Made by a program: the position numbers and the translations under genes
Source of the DNA: Zhongshania aquimaris
Lineage (GTDB): Bacteria > Pseudomonadota > Gammaproteobacteria > Pseudomonadales > Spongiibacteraceae
Direction of reading: 5' to 3'
Length of the DNA stretch: 64,000 nt
Assembly: GCF_019312595.1 (NCBI RefSeq)
Contig: NZ_JAHWDQ010000003.1
Span: 434,001-498,000, forward strand
Part shown: positions 35,709-45,731 of the stretch, in pieces
Layout: every line of letters starts with the position of its first letter
How positions within the stretch are numbered: the stretch's first letter is position 1
Notes under the pieces: generated by a model
The model's database searches: none
Seen by the model: the letters and a program-made list of their open reading frames with translations, nothing else
Told to the model about the DNA's origin: nothing

Positions 35709-36509
35709 ATGGAAATAGACAATAAAACCGTTTGGATTACTGGCGCAAGTTCGGGGATTGGCCTTGAGCTCTGCCGACAGCTAGCGGCAAAAGGCGCGCG
35801 GATTGTTTTATCTGCAAGGCGCAAAGATACTCTCGTTGAAATTGCAAAATCTCTGCCGGGCGGCTTAACCCGGCACTGGGTTGTGCCCCTGGATTTAGCG
35901 GTCGCTGATGACACTCTTGTCACATTTGTGCAAGGCCAATTAGCCGAGATCGGGCCGGTCCATATACTGATCAATAATGGCGGTATCTCCCAGCGTTCAC
36001 TATTTATTGATACCGACTTATCGGTGTATCGGAAACTGATGGAAGTGAACTATATGGGATCGGTTGCCATGACAAAGGCCTTACTGCCGAGCATGCTATC
36101 TCGGCAAAATGGCATGATTGTCAGTATAAGCAGCGTGGCCGGCAAAGTCGGCACAAAGTTACGCAGTGGCTATTCAGGTGCTAAGTTCGCAGTGGTAGGA
36201 TTTATGGATTGCCTGCGGGCCGAAACGGCGGAACACGGTGTTCACTGCCTGACAATCTGCCCAGGCTCCATTCAAACCAATATCGCCATTAACGCCCTCA
36301 ATGCCAGTGGCGATGCACAGAATAAAAATGATGATTCCATTATCAATGGCATGGCCGTAGAAGAATGTGTGCGAGACATTATCAAGGCAATGATCAATGA
36401 ACGTGACGAAGTCGTTATTGGTAAAGGTTTCAGTGGGCTCGCGCCGACTATAAAGCGGTTTTTCCCAGGTTTATTCAATCGTATTTCGGCTAAGACAGAG
36501 TATCGTTAG
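35709..36509 (+). CDS. Short-chain dehydrogenase/reductase
   Basis: A 266-residue classical SDR: cofactor motif TGASSGIG (11-18), NNGGIS (89-94), catalytic Ser at 141-142 in VSISSVAGK, and Tyr155/Lys159 in SGYSGAKFA. The basic SARRKD after the second strand favours NADP(H). The sequence is like DHRS7-type lipid or steroid reductases. AGGGA precedes the ATG. An inverted repeat ATGCGG-(6)-CCGCAT lies in its upstream gap at 35534-35551. Confidence 0.88.
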   Translation: MEIDNKTVWITGASSGIGLELCRQLAAKGARIVLSARRKDTLVEIAKSLPGGLTRHWVVPLDLAVADDTLVTFVQGQLAEIGPVHILINNGGISQRSLFIDTDLSVYRKLMEVNYMGSVAMTKALLPSMLSRQNGMIVSISSVAGKVGTKLRSGYSGAKFAVVGFMDCLRAETAEHGVHCLTICPGSIQTNIAINALNASGDAQNKNDDSIINGMAVEECVRDIIKAMINERDEVVIGKGFSGLAPTIKRFFPGLFNRISAKTEYR

Positions 36510-36590
36510 CGGAAATCAACCTAAACTTCCTAAAGTGCGGTATCACAATTGCTTATAAGCAATCACAACAGCCACAAAAAAAGCGTGTGC

Positions 36591-37700
36591 TCAACGATGC
36601 GGCTCATAAAGACTAATGATTCGCGCGGCGATTTTGGGTAAGGTGAGCACCTCATCAACAGCGCCCACAGCAACAGCAGCTCCCGGCATCCCCCATACCA
36701 CAGAAGACGCTTCATCTTGTACCAGCGTGCTCGCACCGGCTTCGTGCATCGCTCGCATTCCCTCTGCGCCATCCTTCCCCATCCCAGTGAGAATTACACC
36801 TACCGCATTTTTACCAACATACTTGGCTACTGAGTGAAATAGCACGTCTACCGAAGGACGGTGGCGGTTTACCGGATCGTGATCACTCAAAACACAGTAA
36901 TAACGCGCGCCATCTCGGCGAAGACTTAAGTGAAAATCACCCGGTGCAATATAGGCGTGGCCATGCAATACCCGCTGTCCATCTTGGGCCTCGCAGACGG
37001 TCATCGCGCTACACTTATTCATCCGCTCTGCAAACGGGCCGCTAAACATGCCGGGAATATGTTGAACAATTACCGTACCGGGTGTGTCAATTGGCAGACG
37101 TTCCAATACTTCACGAATAGCTTCGGTGCCGCCGGTTGATGCGCCTATCGCAATGATCTGATCGGTGGTTTTAAAATGTAAGTTACTTGCAATATTCGGT
37201 GCGCCCACAGGCGAAATAAAGGTTTCGCTGCAGCGCCTTGCTTTGCTATCCACCAATTTAGTGACCGTGGCAAAGCGAGCGACCTTAACTTTCTCGATAA
37301 TTTCGCTGGCGTATTCCTTTAATTTACTCGCTATATCAATTTCGGGTTTACTAACAAAGTCGACCGCACCTAACTCCAGTGCCTCTAATGTAACCGAGGC
37401 ATTTTTTTGCGTAAGCGACGACACCATCACGACCGGCATCGGCCGTAAGCGCATTAAATTACGCAAAAACTGCAGGCCGTCCATCTTTGGCATTTCAACG
37501 TCTAAGGTGAGCACATCAGGGTTGAGAAGCTTAATTTTTTCACGTGCGATATAGGGGTCAGACGCAACGCCGACGACCTCAATTTCAGGGTCGGAACTTA
37601 GAATCTCTGACAAGACATGACGCATTAGCGCCGAGTCGTCGATCACTAAGACTTTAATACGCGGCTTTTCGCCGTCACTTGGCGTAACTGAGCTCAACAT
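36591..37700 (-). CDS. cheB: Chemotaxis methylesterase/deamidase CheB
   Basis: A 369-residue two-domain CheB. Receiver domain: D21/D22 acid pocket and phosphoacceptor D67 ([12 protein letters not shown]). Catalytic domain: [13 protein letters not shown] (Ser), [16 protein letters not shown] (His) and [13 protein letters not shown] (Asp). It removes methyl groups from receptors. I start it at the ATG at 37700, right after GGAGG; a GTG six codons upstream is possible. It is the last gene of the leftward group CheY-CheX-like-YbaN-CheR-receptor-CheB. Confidence 0.95.
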   Translation of the reverse strand: MLSSVTPSDGEKPRIKVLVIDDSALMRHVLSEILSSDPEIEVVGVASDPYIAREKIKLLNPDVLTLDVEMPKMDGLQFLRNLMRLRPMPVVMVSSLTQKNASVTLEALELGAVDFVSKPEIDIASKLKEYASEIIEKVKVARFATVTKLVDSKARRCSETFISPVGAPNIASNLHFKTTDQIIAIGASTGGTEAIREVLERLPIDTPGTVIVQHIPGMFSGPFAERMNKCSAMTVCEAQDGQRVLHGHAYIAPGDFHLSLRRDGARYYCVLSDHDPVNRHRPSVDVLFHSVAKYVGKNAVGVILTGMGKDGAEGMRAMHEAGASTLVQDEASSVVWGMPGAAVAVGAVDEVLTLPKIAARIISLYEPHR

Positions 37701-37846
37701 AGATCCTCCAGAACACACAGCCTACGTATCTGAGAGACCAAAAAACGAATCTGAGTCAATTACGTTCGAAAATGCGCATTCAATAACGGGAGCACAAAGG
37801 CAGCAGCGACCCCACTTTGTCTGGCTACGCTGCTACTGACTAGTAC

Positions 37847-40800
37847 TTAAAATTCTTCCCAATCATCACTATGGTCATTGCTTGCCATTTTACGAACTGG
37901 TGGCAATTTGGCTGGTGCAGGCTTAGTCCGTGGCACCATCCGATGTACATCACCGCCGCGACTTTCGACAGGCTTGCTTGCTAGCGCAGACTTTGAAATC
38001 ACCGGCGAAACATCGTTGTCAGACGTTTTAAAGTATGTCATTTGATCTGCCAGACCGCGCGACAAGGTGTCCATCGATTGGCTAGCCGCCGCCGCCTGCT
38101 CAACGAGTGCCGCATTTTCCTGCGTCACTTTGTCCATCTCTGCAATCGCTTTGTTCACCTGCTCGATACCTGAAGATTGCTCTTGGCTCGCAAGCGCAAT
38201 CTCGGCAATGATATCCGACACTTTTTTAACACTGCTCACGATCTCGCCAAGGGTAGAACCCGACTCATCGATAAGCTTGGTACCCTCATCAACTTTCTCA
38301 ACGCTATCTTTAATCAGGGTTTTTATCTCTTTAGCCGCTTGCGCACTGCGCTGTGCCAAATTTCGTACTTCAGACGCGACAACCGCAAAGCCTCTGCCCT
38401 GCTCCCCAGCCCGTGCCGCTTCTACTGCTGCGTTTAAAGCGAGCAAGTTGGTCTGGAAGGCGATTTCGTCGATCACACCAATGATGTCAGATATGCGTTT
38501 GGACGAAGAATTAATCTCGCGCATTGCGCTCACGGCACGACCAACCACCTCGCCGCCTTTTTCTGCCTGACCACGGGCACTCGCCGCGAGATTATTCGCC
38601 TGTGACGCGTTCTCCGCGTTTTGTTTAACGGTCGCGGTAAACTCTTCCACACTTGATGCGGTTTCTTCCAAAGAAGCCGCTTGCGCCTCTGTTCTATTTG
38701 ACAGATCTAAGTTGCCTTGGGCAATTTCTGATGCTGAACTTTGGATCCCTGTTGCCGCCTCGCGAATTTGTGTCACCATATCTCGCAAATTAGTGACCGA
38801 CAGATTCAAGGCGTCTTGCATCTCTGCAAATTGGCCATGGTACTCACCGTTCATTACTTGAACTAAATCGCCCTCTGACAAGGCCGCCATCACTCTGGCA
38901 CTTTCATCAAGCGGCGCGGCAACAGCATCCATCAAACGATTCAAGCTGATCGCCAAGCGCTGCAAAAACCCGACTGTCTCTTTGTCGTTAATTCGGCTAT
39001 CAAGCTTGCCGGCAATAGCGCTGTCCAACAGCTCATTGATTTGCTTCTCTGCGTTGCTTTGCTCGCTGACGATGGCATCCATTAGGCCATTTACCGACAC
39101 ACTCAAACGACGCATAAAACCTTGATAGCGCTCGGCAGATAGACGCTTGTCAAGTTCGCCTTGTGAGGCAGCTTCTATCAGTGACGCTATTTGGCGCTCG
39201 GCGTCTTTCTGCTCGGTAATGTCCTTCCACTCGACCATATTCCCCATATACTCGCCGTTGGCGCCGAGAATGGCAGTGGCATTTACCTCAAACTCAAGAT
39301 CGGCAATTTTAATTTCTGCGCGAGCGGGTAAATCGCTAACATTGGCAAGAAGACCGCGTTGATGGCCAGGATGTTTGTGGAACTGATCTATCGATTGACC
39401 GACGAGGTTATCAACTGAAAAACTGGGGAATCGCGCTCGTAAAACATCTTCTCGATTCCTCAACATTTGAATAACCGCTGGATTAGCGTAAGTGATATTC
39501 AAATCCGCATCACACATCATTAAATTAGCTTCCGCGCCGTTAACCGCCGACTGCAGACACGCTATTTCAATCTCTTTGGCACGCTGCTCTGTCACGTCGA
39601 GCCACTCAAGCGTATTACCAATATAAGTACCGCGGGTATCAACTTGCGCGGTCACATTAATATTAAAAATCAGTTTACCGACATTGATATCTACCGAATG
39701 TGGCAGATTAGACGGATCGCTCAACATACCACGCTGGTGGGCGGAATTTTTATGGAAAATATCGATGCACGTGCCCACGATATTATCGACATCAAATCCG
39801 GGATAGACAGCGGCCATGGCATCGCGATGACGCCCCAACAGAGACTTCGTCGATTCATTGACATAGGTTACCGTCAAATCTCGATCTACCATCATAATTG
39901 CGGTCATTGCGCTGCCAACGGCGGTTTGTAACCTCGCTACCTCAGTTTCCTTCGCGCGGGTCTCAGTCACATCCAGCCACTCTAAGGTATTGCCTATATA
40001 AGTGCCGTCGGTGCCTATTTGTGAAGTCACATTAATATTAAAAATCAAACGCCCCACCTTGATATCTGCTGAATGCGGCAGATTGGCTGGATCGCTTAAT
40101 AAACCGCGCTGATGCGCCGGATCTTTATGAAATATATCAATACAGGTGCCAATAATATTTTCGACATCAAACCCTGGGTACTCGGCGCGAAGCTCATCGC
40201 TATATCCCGCCAGCAGCTTCCGAGTGGCATCGTTGACATAGGTAACGACTAGATCGCGATCGATCATCATAATCGCGGTCATTGCCCTATCAATGGAAGT
40301 CTGCAAGCGCACAACACATTCATCTTTCACGCGCTGTTCGGTCACATTAGACCACTCTAAAACGCTGCCAACCTGATTCCCTGCGTCATCGCATAGTGCG
40401 CTTGAGCGAATACTGAAAATCAAGGCACCAATGGCAACGTCCAGTAACTGCGCTTCACTGGAATTATCACTCAAATTTTCGGTTTGGTAGCTCGGGTCAT
40501 TAGAAAGCAAGCTGTTGACAGAGAGCCCTGTGAGGCTTTCAGAATTGAAGCGAACATACACAGACTGGATTTCATCGGCATGCGTTGCCATCAGATTAAC
40601 GGCCGCTTTATTCGCGAATGTAACAACAAAATCTTTATCAACTAGCATTATTGCGGTGTTTATACCGCCTATCAGTGCCAACCACTGATTAAGCTGCTTT
40701 TGCAACGCCAGCCCAGATTTTGCCGCCGGTGCCTTAGCAACAACCTTGGCCTTTGCGGGCGCCTTGCGCTGAACACGCGCCTTCACAGCCGGCTTAGTCG

Positions 40801-40849
40801 CTACTGCTGAATTCCGCCCCTTGGTAGTTGCCTTTATTTTTGTTTCCAT
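37847..40849 (-). CDS. Soluble methyl-accepting chemotaxis protein with four PAS repeats
   Basis: A 1000-residue receptor with no membrane helix, so cytoplasmic. Residues 1-46 are Lys/Arg/Ala/Pro-rich. Four PAS-type units follow, of about 120 residues each from about 55; units 2 and 3 are nearly identical ([44 protein letters not shown]). Next come HAMP-like repeats (GELDKRL, GKLDSRI, GDLVQVM; about 550-690) and the signalling hairpin ([20 protein letters not shown]). The C-terminus DDWEEF is a W-x-x-F tether for CheR/CheB. GGAGAT precedes the chosen ATG at 40849. It lies between cheR and cheB. The PAS ligand is unknown. Confidence 0.95.
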   Translation of the reverse strand: METKIKATTKGRNSAVATKPAVKARVQRKAPAKAKVVAKAPAAKSGLALQKQLNQWLALIGGINTAIMLVDKDFVVTFANKAAVNLMATHADEIQSVYVRFNSESLTGLSVNSLLSNDPSYQTENLSDNSSEAQLLDVAIGALIFSIRSSALCDDAGNQVGSVLEWSNVTEQRVKDECVVRLQTSIDRAMTAIMMIDRDLVVTYVNDATRKLLAGYSDELRAEYPGFDVENIIGTCIDIFHKDPAHQRGLLSDPANLPHSADIKVGRLIFNINVTSQIGTDGTYIGNTLEWLDVTETRAKETEVARLQTAVGSAMTAIMMVDRDLTVTYVNESTKSLLGRHRDAMAAVYPGFDVDNIVGTCIDIFHKNSAHQRGMLSDPSNLPHSVDINVGKLIFNINVTAQVDTRGTYIGNTLEWLDVTEQRAKEIEIACLQSAVNGAEANLMMCDADLNITYANPAVIQMLRNREDVLRARFPSFSVDNLVGQSIDQFHKHPGHQRGLLANVSDLPARAEIKIADLEFEVNATAILGANGEYMGNMVEWKDITEQKDAERQIASLIEAASQGELDKRLSAERYQGFMRRLSVSVNGLMDAIVSEQSNAEKQINELLDSAIAGKLDSRINDKETVGFLQRLAISLNRLMDAVAAPLDESARVMAALSEGDLVQVMNGEYHGQFAEMQDALNLSVTNLRDMVTQIREAATGIQSSASEIAQGNLDLSNRTEAQAASLEETASSVEEFTATVKQNAENASQANNLAASARGQAEKGGEVVGRAVSAMREINSSSKRISDIIGVIDEIAFQTNLLALNAAVEAARAGEQGRGFAVVASEVRNLAQRSAQAAKEIKTLIKDSVEKVDEGTKLIDESGSTLGEIVSSVKKVSDIIAEIALASQEQSSGIEQVNKAIAEMDKVTQENAALVEQAAAASQSMDTLSRGLADQMTYFKTSDNDVSPVISKSALASKPVESRGGDVHRMVPRTKPAPAKLPPVRKMASNDHSDDWEEF

Positions 40850-40912
40850 TGCCAATCTCCGGTACTGGCCGCTTTCGCTTTCGCGCTCGCGTCCCAAAAA
40901 ATTTACATCTAT

Positions 40913-41755
40913 CTACATTTTTTCGTAGATGGTCCTGCCAATTAGGCGGTAAGAATCACAGACACCCGCCAAATTCTCGGAATGACCAATCATCAGCTTT
41001 GCGCCTTTTTGTTGATTTGCCGAAAACCGGTTGAATAAGGTCTTCTGAACATCTTTACTGAAATAAATAACTACGTTGCGACAAAAAATTATGTCGAATG
41101 GAGACTTCATCGGCCAAGGCCCCAAAAGATTAAGCTGTCGGTAAGTAATCATCTTTCGCACCGCCGGATGCATCAACACTAAGCCGGTGTTGTCGCCGCG
41201 GCCGCGCTTAATCCAAGGGCTTATTATTTGTTTATCCGCGCCATCAAAACGCTCATCGGTGTAGACGCCACGAGCAGCTTTCGCCAGTATCTCAGTGTCC
41301 AGATCCGTGGCTAATATCCTAACATCGGCTGTTTCTACCCCAGGTATTGCATGAAGCAGTGACATAGCCATTGAATAGGGTTCTTCACCGCTTGAGCAGC
41401 CTGCCGACCATATTCGAATTGACTGTTTTGTCTTTAGCAAGCGGGCCACTTCTTCTACCAAAAATTCAAAATGATGATTCTCGCGGAAAAAACTGGTGAA
41501 GTTTGTGGTAATTGCGCTCACGAACATTGGGATTTCAGATTCATCGCCGGAACGAATAATATCGATGTAATCATTAAAATCCGTGATACCTAAAGCTCGC
41601 AGTCGTTTAGAATACCGACTGTAAGTTAACTGCTTTTTCTCATTCCCAAGTGTAATACCGGTATGCTCAAAGACGAGACCGCGCAGCTTTTCAAAATGCT
41701 CATTTTGAAAAGGAAATTCGAATCTTTGGTCTACAACTTCTACACCAACATTCAA
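40913..41755 (-). CDS. cheR: Chemotaxis receptor methyltransferase CheR
   Basis: A 280-residue CheR: N-terminal helical domain (YSRYSKRLRALGITDF), receptor-binding TNFTSFFRENHHFEFL, SAM-binding IWSAGCSSGEEPYSMAM, and FDIIFCRNVVIYFSKD. It methylates glutamates of the adjacent receptor. The start is a TTG at 41755, six bases after GGTGGGA; no better in-frame start is close. The receptor gene starts 63 bases after its stop. Confidence 0.95.
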   Translation of the reverse strand: MNVGVEVVDQRFEFPFQNEHFEKLRGLVFEHTGITLGNEKKQLTYSRYSKRLRALGITDFNDYIDIIRSGDESEIPMFVSAITTNFTSFFRENHHFEFLVEEVARLLKTKQSIRIWSAGCSSGEEPYSMAMSLLHAIPGVETADVRILATDLDTEILAKAARGVYTDERFDGADKQIISPWIKRGRGDNTGLVLMHPAVRKMITYRQLNLLGPWPMKSPFDIIFCRNVVIYFSKDVQKTLFNRFSANQQKGAKLMIGHSENLAGVCDSYRLIGRTIYEKM

Positions 41756-41818
41756 TTATTATCCCACCCATAAAAGTTCATAAGGCATAACTCGTAATTT
41801 GCATCACTAAATCTTCCG

Positions 41819-42217
41819 CTACACAACTGCATTTTTGTTTGATTTAGAAAACTCTGTTGAGGTCACACAGGTATTAATTCTAATAATGCACAACGCACCA
41901 ACCAGCATAAGCGCTGCAGCGGCGCTTTTAAAAACAATTCCGTGGTTCGCAAAGCCCAGAGAAGCGCCACCCATTATGGCCATCGAAACTAGGGAAAAAA
42001 TCTTGGTCTTACAGTTAACGCAGCGCTGGCTCTCCCAACGATGTATACAAGGACCAAAGAACTTATTACCTAGCAGCCAGTTATGCCATCTCTCGGAAGA
42101 CCGTGAAAAACAAGCCGCCGCCAGCAGTATAAAAGGTGTCGTTGGCAGCAAAGGCAATACAGCGCCAACTGCGCCCAGCGTAATAAATGCAAACCCCAGT
42201 AGCGTGTACATCCTCAT
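41819..42217 (-). CDS. YbaN family membrane protein (DUF454)
   Basis: A 132-residue protein with about three helices and the DUF454 pattern GAVGAVLPLLPTTPFILLAAACFSRSSERWHNWLL. The family has no known function. It sits between the CheX-like gene and cheR on the same strand, an unusual guest in a chemosensory group; gaps on both sides (36 and 63 bases) allow cotranscription. Confidence 0.85.
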   Translation of the reverse strand: MRMYTLLGFAFITLGAVGAVLPLLPTTPFILLAAACFSRSSERWHNWLLGNKFFGPCIHRWESQRCVNCKTKIFSLVSMAIMGGASLGFANHGIVFKSAAAALMLVGALCIIRINTCVTSTEFSKSNKNAVV

Positions 42218-42253
42218 ACGGCATAATCCAAATGTATTGATGTTGTTAATTAC

Positions 42254-42721
42254 TTAAACAATACTGAATATCATTTTACCAACACCGTATCGTGGTATTT
42301 TTAGTTTAAATCCGACAGTTACCCTGGCGCTAAACCCACCTACAACTGCGGCCGCATCCTCGGGCCTATAAACCTTATCCAGCTTCAAGTGGGCAGAGGA
42401 ATCTGACATAAGTAAACGAGAGCACACGTTGATAACTTCATAAAAGTTATCGACAGACGTTTTAGTAAATTCGCCACTCTCCAGCATATCTTCAGCACCG
42501 CCAACCGGCATCATCGATAGCGCCGCTCCTGAGTACGCAACAAAAGCCGGGTCACAGACGCATACGGCGACAAGATCGCCGTCATCGCAAACAAAGCTAG
42601 CCGCAAATGCACCGGAAATAGTTTTATCTGGCACCTCTGTTGCCTCTACATCATTGCCATATAACATCGACAACATATCAGCGACACTTTCAGTGCTTGG
42701 TACGACGAATCTTTTAGTCAT
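42254..42721 (-). CDS. Probable CheC/CheX-like phosphatase of CheY
   Basis: A 155-residue protein just downstream of a cheY gene (14 bases). The overall sequence is not a standard CheX, but it contains D91-x3-E95-x2-N98 (DNFYEVINV) followed by P120 after 21 residues, almost the CheC/CheX/FliY phosphatase signature [D/S]-x3-E-x2-N-x22-P. The rest shows alternating beta and helix segments fitting that fold. It would remove phosphate from CheY. The assignment rests on this motif and the neighbour. Confidence 0.55.
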   Translation of the reverse strand: MTKRFVVPSTESVADMLSMLYGNDVEATEVPDKTISGAFAASFVCDDGDLVAVCVCDPAFVAYSGAALSMMPVGGAEDMLESGEFTKTSVDNFYEVINVCSRLLMSDSSAHLKLDKVYRPEDAAAVVGGFSARVTVGFKLKIPRYGVGKMIFSIV

Positions 42722-42735
42722 ATTATTATTTCCGA

Positions 42736-43095
42736 TTACATAATAGCGCTAAGAACCTTCTCAAAGGATTCCACTGAGAAAGGCTTGGAGATAAGGAATT
42801 TTGCTCCACCCGCTGACGCTTTTGCTCGCATATCAGCTGTTGCTTCTGTTGTTATAAAACCGAACTTCGTTTTAATTCCTTCTTCGTTCATAGCCTCTAA
42901 CAATTCAATTCCCGTCATATTTGGCATATTCCAATCAGCCAGCACCAAATCAGGTACGCTCTTCTTAATTGACTCGAGTGCCACAAGGCCATCCTCTGCT
43001 TGAGAAATATCGTTGCCGCCAAACCCTGCTTGCCGTAATGTGCGTATGATCATGTTACGCATCGCAGCGCTGTCATCAACAACCATAATATTCAT
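42736..43095 (-). CDS. cheY: Single-domain response regulator, CheY type (copy 2)
   Basis: A 119-residue receiver domain: acid pocket D7/D8, phosphoacceptor D54 (VLADWNMPNMTG), Thr in FITTEA and Lys in ISKPF. It is very close to flagellar-type CheY sequences (NMIIRTLRQAGFGGNDISQAEDG). AAGGA precedes the ATG. It leads the second leftward gene group and is followed by the CheX-like gene. Confidence 0.93.
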   Translation of the reverse strand: MNIMVVDDSAAMRNMIIRTLRQAGFGGNDISQAEDGLVALESIKKSVPDLVLADWNMPNMTGIELLEAMNEEGIKTKFGFITTEATADMRAKASAGGAKFLISKPFSVESFEKVLSAIM

Positions 43096-43274
43096 ATTTC
43101 CATTTTCCTTTTAAGCAGATTACGAGAATTGTGAGTAGTTCATCACAAGTATTACAACTCCCCTATTAGTGATGATACTTATTGAGTAACGATTCAAGTA
43201 AGCCGAATCTATATGAATAAATAGTTGTATAAAGATGGCCGCTATATGACATTTAAATACTGAGCAAAATTATC

Positions 43275-44126
43275 ATGTCCAATGCGCACGAATTGGTGGC
43301 TAAAACCACCTCATTAATATCATTCCCCGATGTTGCTATCGCTCTAAATAGCGCACTGAGCAATGGTGACAACTCAAGTAAAACCGTCACTGAAATTATT
43401 GAGCGCGACCCCGCCTTAACCGCCGCGGTACTGCGCATATCAAATAGTGCGGCCATGAATACTGGCGTGGAGATAAACACGGTGTCTCGCGCTGTTTCGC
43501 GCCTAGGCTACCGCCAAATAAACGAACTTGTGCTAGGTATCGAGGTTGCCAGATCCTTCAATGGTCTTAGCAATGACCTAATCACAATTGAAGACTTTTG
43601 GCAGCATTCGCTATATTGCGCGTCGATTGCCAAACGTATTGCAAAACTGTGCAAGGGAGTCGATGCAGGTGCTGCATTCACTGCCGGATTACTGCACGAC
43701 ATTGGCCAACTTATTATTTTTAGCCGTTTAGCCGAAGAATCGGAGGAATTTCTCTCTAAATCCATTTCCGACTTCGATGGACTAAGCACTTACATCAGTG
43801 AGAAGCAGGTGCTCGGCTACGATCACAGCAATGTCGGCCTAGAATTAGCAATGCGCTGGAAGCTGCCGTTATCGCTTCAGCAATGTCTATTTGCGCATCA
43901 CGAGCCCAACAAGATCCAACCTACCCCTGATCTTGTGATGATCGTTCACATTGCAAACAGTCTAGCGGTACTCGCTGAGCTTAAAAGCAGCAGCCTTGAC
44001 GATGCGCCAGACATTGAAGCAAGCGCGTGGACGCAATTAAAACTCAACAGCGATCATATTCCCGCGTTATTAGACGGAATCAACGAAGAAGTTAGCGACT
44101 TGCTCAATATATTTACTAGTCATTGA
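43275..44126 (+). CDS. HDOD domain protein
   Basis: A 283-residue HDOD protein. The domain spans most of the length: SFPDVAIALNSALS, VTEIIERDPALTAAVLRISNSA, AVSRLGYRQINELVL and AGLLHDIGQLIIF (an HD pair is kept, as in some HDOD proteins). These proteins often pass signals in two-component and c-di-GMP systems, with little enzyme activity shown. It is the only rightward gene between the two leftward che groups, divergent from cheY and convergent with cheD. Confidence 0.88.
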   Translation: MSNAHELVAKTTSLISFPDVAIALNSALSNGDNSSKTVTEIIERDPALTAAVLRISNSAAMNTGVEINTVSRAVSRLGYRQINELVLGIEVARSFNGLSNDLITIEDFWQHSLYCASIAKRIAKLCKGVDAGAAFTAGLLHDIGQLIIFSRLAEESEEFLSKSISDFDGLSTYISEKQVLGYDHSNVGLELAMRWKLPLSLQQCLFAHHEPNKIQPTPDLVMIVHIANSLAVLAELKSSSLDDAPDIEASAWTQLKLNSDHIPALLDGINEEVSDLLNIFTSH

Positions 44127-44186
44127 ATTTATCTTAGCTACCTCGTCATCTCGCTTGAGACGTTGCAGCACTTACACTATTTCCGA

Positions 44187-44798
44187 TCAATCGAATAGCT
44201 CAATATCATTCGATACTGGCTTGTCATGCAGTTTACGCCCGTATACTTCTTCTTCATGAATAACCATATTGGCGTGTAGTGAACGCAAACGTTTAACAAG
44301 CACCCTGCCGGTAGTCGGAAAGTAGTTAATTTTTCTCGAGAACTCCAGACCAACATCTTCCGCCACGATTGCAATTCCTTCCAACTCAAGAAAGGCGCGA
44401 ACGAAGGCAATATTCTTTCCGCCAACATCACTTAAACCTCGCATCATTCGGCCACCACCGAAGATTTTGACTTCGAGATTTTCCCGTCGCCCGCCTACTT
44501 TAAGGATATCGTTGATCAAGTGTTCCATAGCATAAGCGCCATAACGGGCAGCCATACCGTCCATTTTCGAATCACCTTCGGGAAGCATAAAATGATTCAT
44601 GCCGCCTAGCTTAAGAACTCGCTCCCGTATACACGCCGAAATACATGAGCCTAAAACGGTGGTGATCATTTCATCTTCACTGTCGGACACGTAGTATTGC
44701 CCAGGTAACACCCTCGCCGCATAAACACTGTGAGTACCATCCCAATGCCGTTGAATGTCAGGGTATTTGGCGTTTACTGCGGTTATGGTATGCGGCAC
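44187..44798 (-). CDS. cheD: Chemoreceptor glutamine deamidase CheD
   Basis: A 203-residue CheD with catalytic Cys52 (VLGSCISACI) and His69 (GGMNHFMLP), GAYAMEHLINDI, and the substrate-loop region KIFGGGRMMRG. It deamidates receptor Gln to Glu and can dock to CheC-type phosphatases, which fits the CheX-like gene nearby. I chose the GTG at 44798, whose AGGGGTG overlaps the stop of the upstream gene; an ATG at 44858 would overlap that gene by 50 bases. Confidence 0.92.
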   Translation of the reverse strand: MPHTITAVNAKYPDIQRHWDGTHSVYAARVLPGQYYVSDSEDEMITTVLGSCISACIRERVLKLGGMNHFMLPEGDSKMDGMAARYGAYAMEHLINDILKVGGRRENLEVKIFGGGRMMRGLSDVGGKNIAFVRAFLELEGIAIVAEDVGLEFSRKINYFPTTGRVLVKRLRSLHANMVIHEEEVYGRKLHDKPVSNDIELFD

Positions 44799-44808
44799 AG
44801 ACTCACCC

Positions 44809-45246
44809 CTAAAACAGCTCGGGCGAGGCGCACGATGCTTCAACGTCAGCACCGACATGAATTTTTAATTCATCTGCGCAGGAGTACAAACCTTTCACTT
44901 TTTCATCTAGCTTGCGACTTAGGTCTCTGCAAACATCTGAGGGTATTTCCGCCTCTAGCAATGCCAACGCTTGCTGAACATGGGACAATTTCTGGGCAAG
45001 CAGATCAAAGCACTGCATGTGAACGACCATCTCACCAAGCGTATTTTCCAGCTTTGCTCCGGCATCATCGTCAAGCTGACCTGCACTCACAAGGGAATTT
45101 AACTGCGCATTTAAGTCGCCAAACTTGGCCATCATGCCGTCTATATCGACGCTGGCCTCGACAACAGCGGCCTCTACTTGCAGGGAAAGAACTCCGAGTA
45201 AAGGTTTTGGCGACGTATCGCGATTATTTAGCTTGACGACTCTCAT
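44809..45246 (-). CDS. Unknown helical protein in the che operon
   Basis: A 145-residue, mostly alpha-helical, soluble protein. The helix around MQCFDLLAQKLSHVQQAL contains D81-x3-Q85, the spacing of the catalytic pair of CheZ (D-x3-Q), but the rest of the protein is not clearly CheZ. It lies between the STAS gene (nine bases) and cheD (ten bases), so it belongs to the operon. AGGGGGA precedes the ATG. Family not recognised. Confidence 0.7.
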   Translation of the reverse strand: MRVVKLNNRDTSPKPLLGVLSLQVEAAVVEASVDIDGMMAKFGDLNAQLNSLVSAGQLDDDAGAKLENTLGEMVVHMQCFDLLAQKLSHVQQALALLEAEIPSDVCRDLSRKLDEKVKGLYSCADELKIHVGADVEASCASPELF

Positions 45247-45255
45247 AGATTCCCC

Positions 45256-45681
45256 CTAAAGGGATGCGACCGCAGAGTCTAATTTTAAGTATTTCGCGTA
45301 GTCCAACTGTTCAGCTAGCTCACAAAAATAGGAAGACGGCTTATACCACGTTACCGATCTACCGCTGCGTTCGGAATTAGCAACAAATACCGCCAGCAAT
45401 TGCAACACGGCAGTATCTGCATCCGTTACCGCCGATGCATCTACGACAATCGAAGATTCACTACTCGCAGCCAATTCTGCCAAGTCTTGATATAACGCCA
45501 CTACGCCGTCTACGGTAGAAAATGTGGGCAAAGCTAAGTGAGAGCTGGCTTTTTCAAGCTCCGCACCGTCGTCTGCGACCGCTTCGTTATCAAGCAAATA
45601 AACAAATTCATTTGATTTCGGACTGACTTTCTCCGAGTTCGGTTCATCAAGCAAAATTACAAATTCAGCAGAGTCTGTCAT
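45256..45681 (-). CDS. STAS domain protein in the che operon
   Basis: A 141-residue protein whose C-terminal 90 residues form a STAS domain (SSIVVDASAVTDADTAVLQLLAVFVANSERSGRSVTWYKPS), as in anti-anti-sigma factors. The usual phosphorylated Ser position reads DADTAV, a Thr rather than Ser-x-Gly, so switching by phosphorylation is uncertain. The N-terminus holds a short duplicated piece (EFVILLD and EFVYLLD). It lies 50 bases after cheW. Confidence 0.8.
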   Translation of the reverse strand: MTDSAEFVILLDEPNSEKVSPKSNEFVYLLDNEAVADDGAELEKASSHLALPTFSTVDGVVALYQDLAELAASSESSIVVDASAVTDADTAVLQLLAVFVANSERSGRSVTWYKPSSYFCELAEQLDYAKYLKLDSAVASL

Positions 45682-45731
45682 ACATCCCCTTTAATACATT
45701 CGATGCCAACACGCGCGTTTAGAAAATCAAA

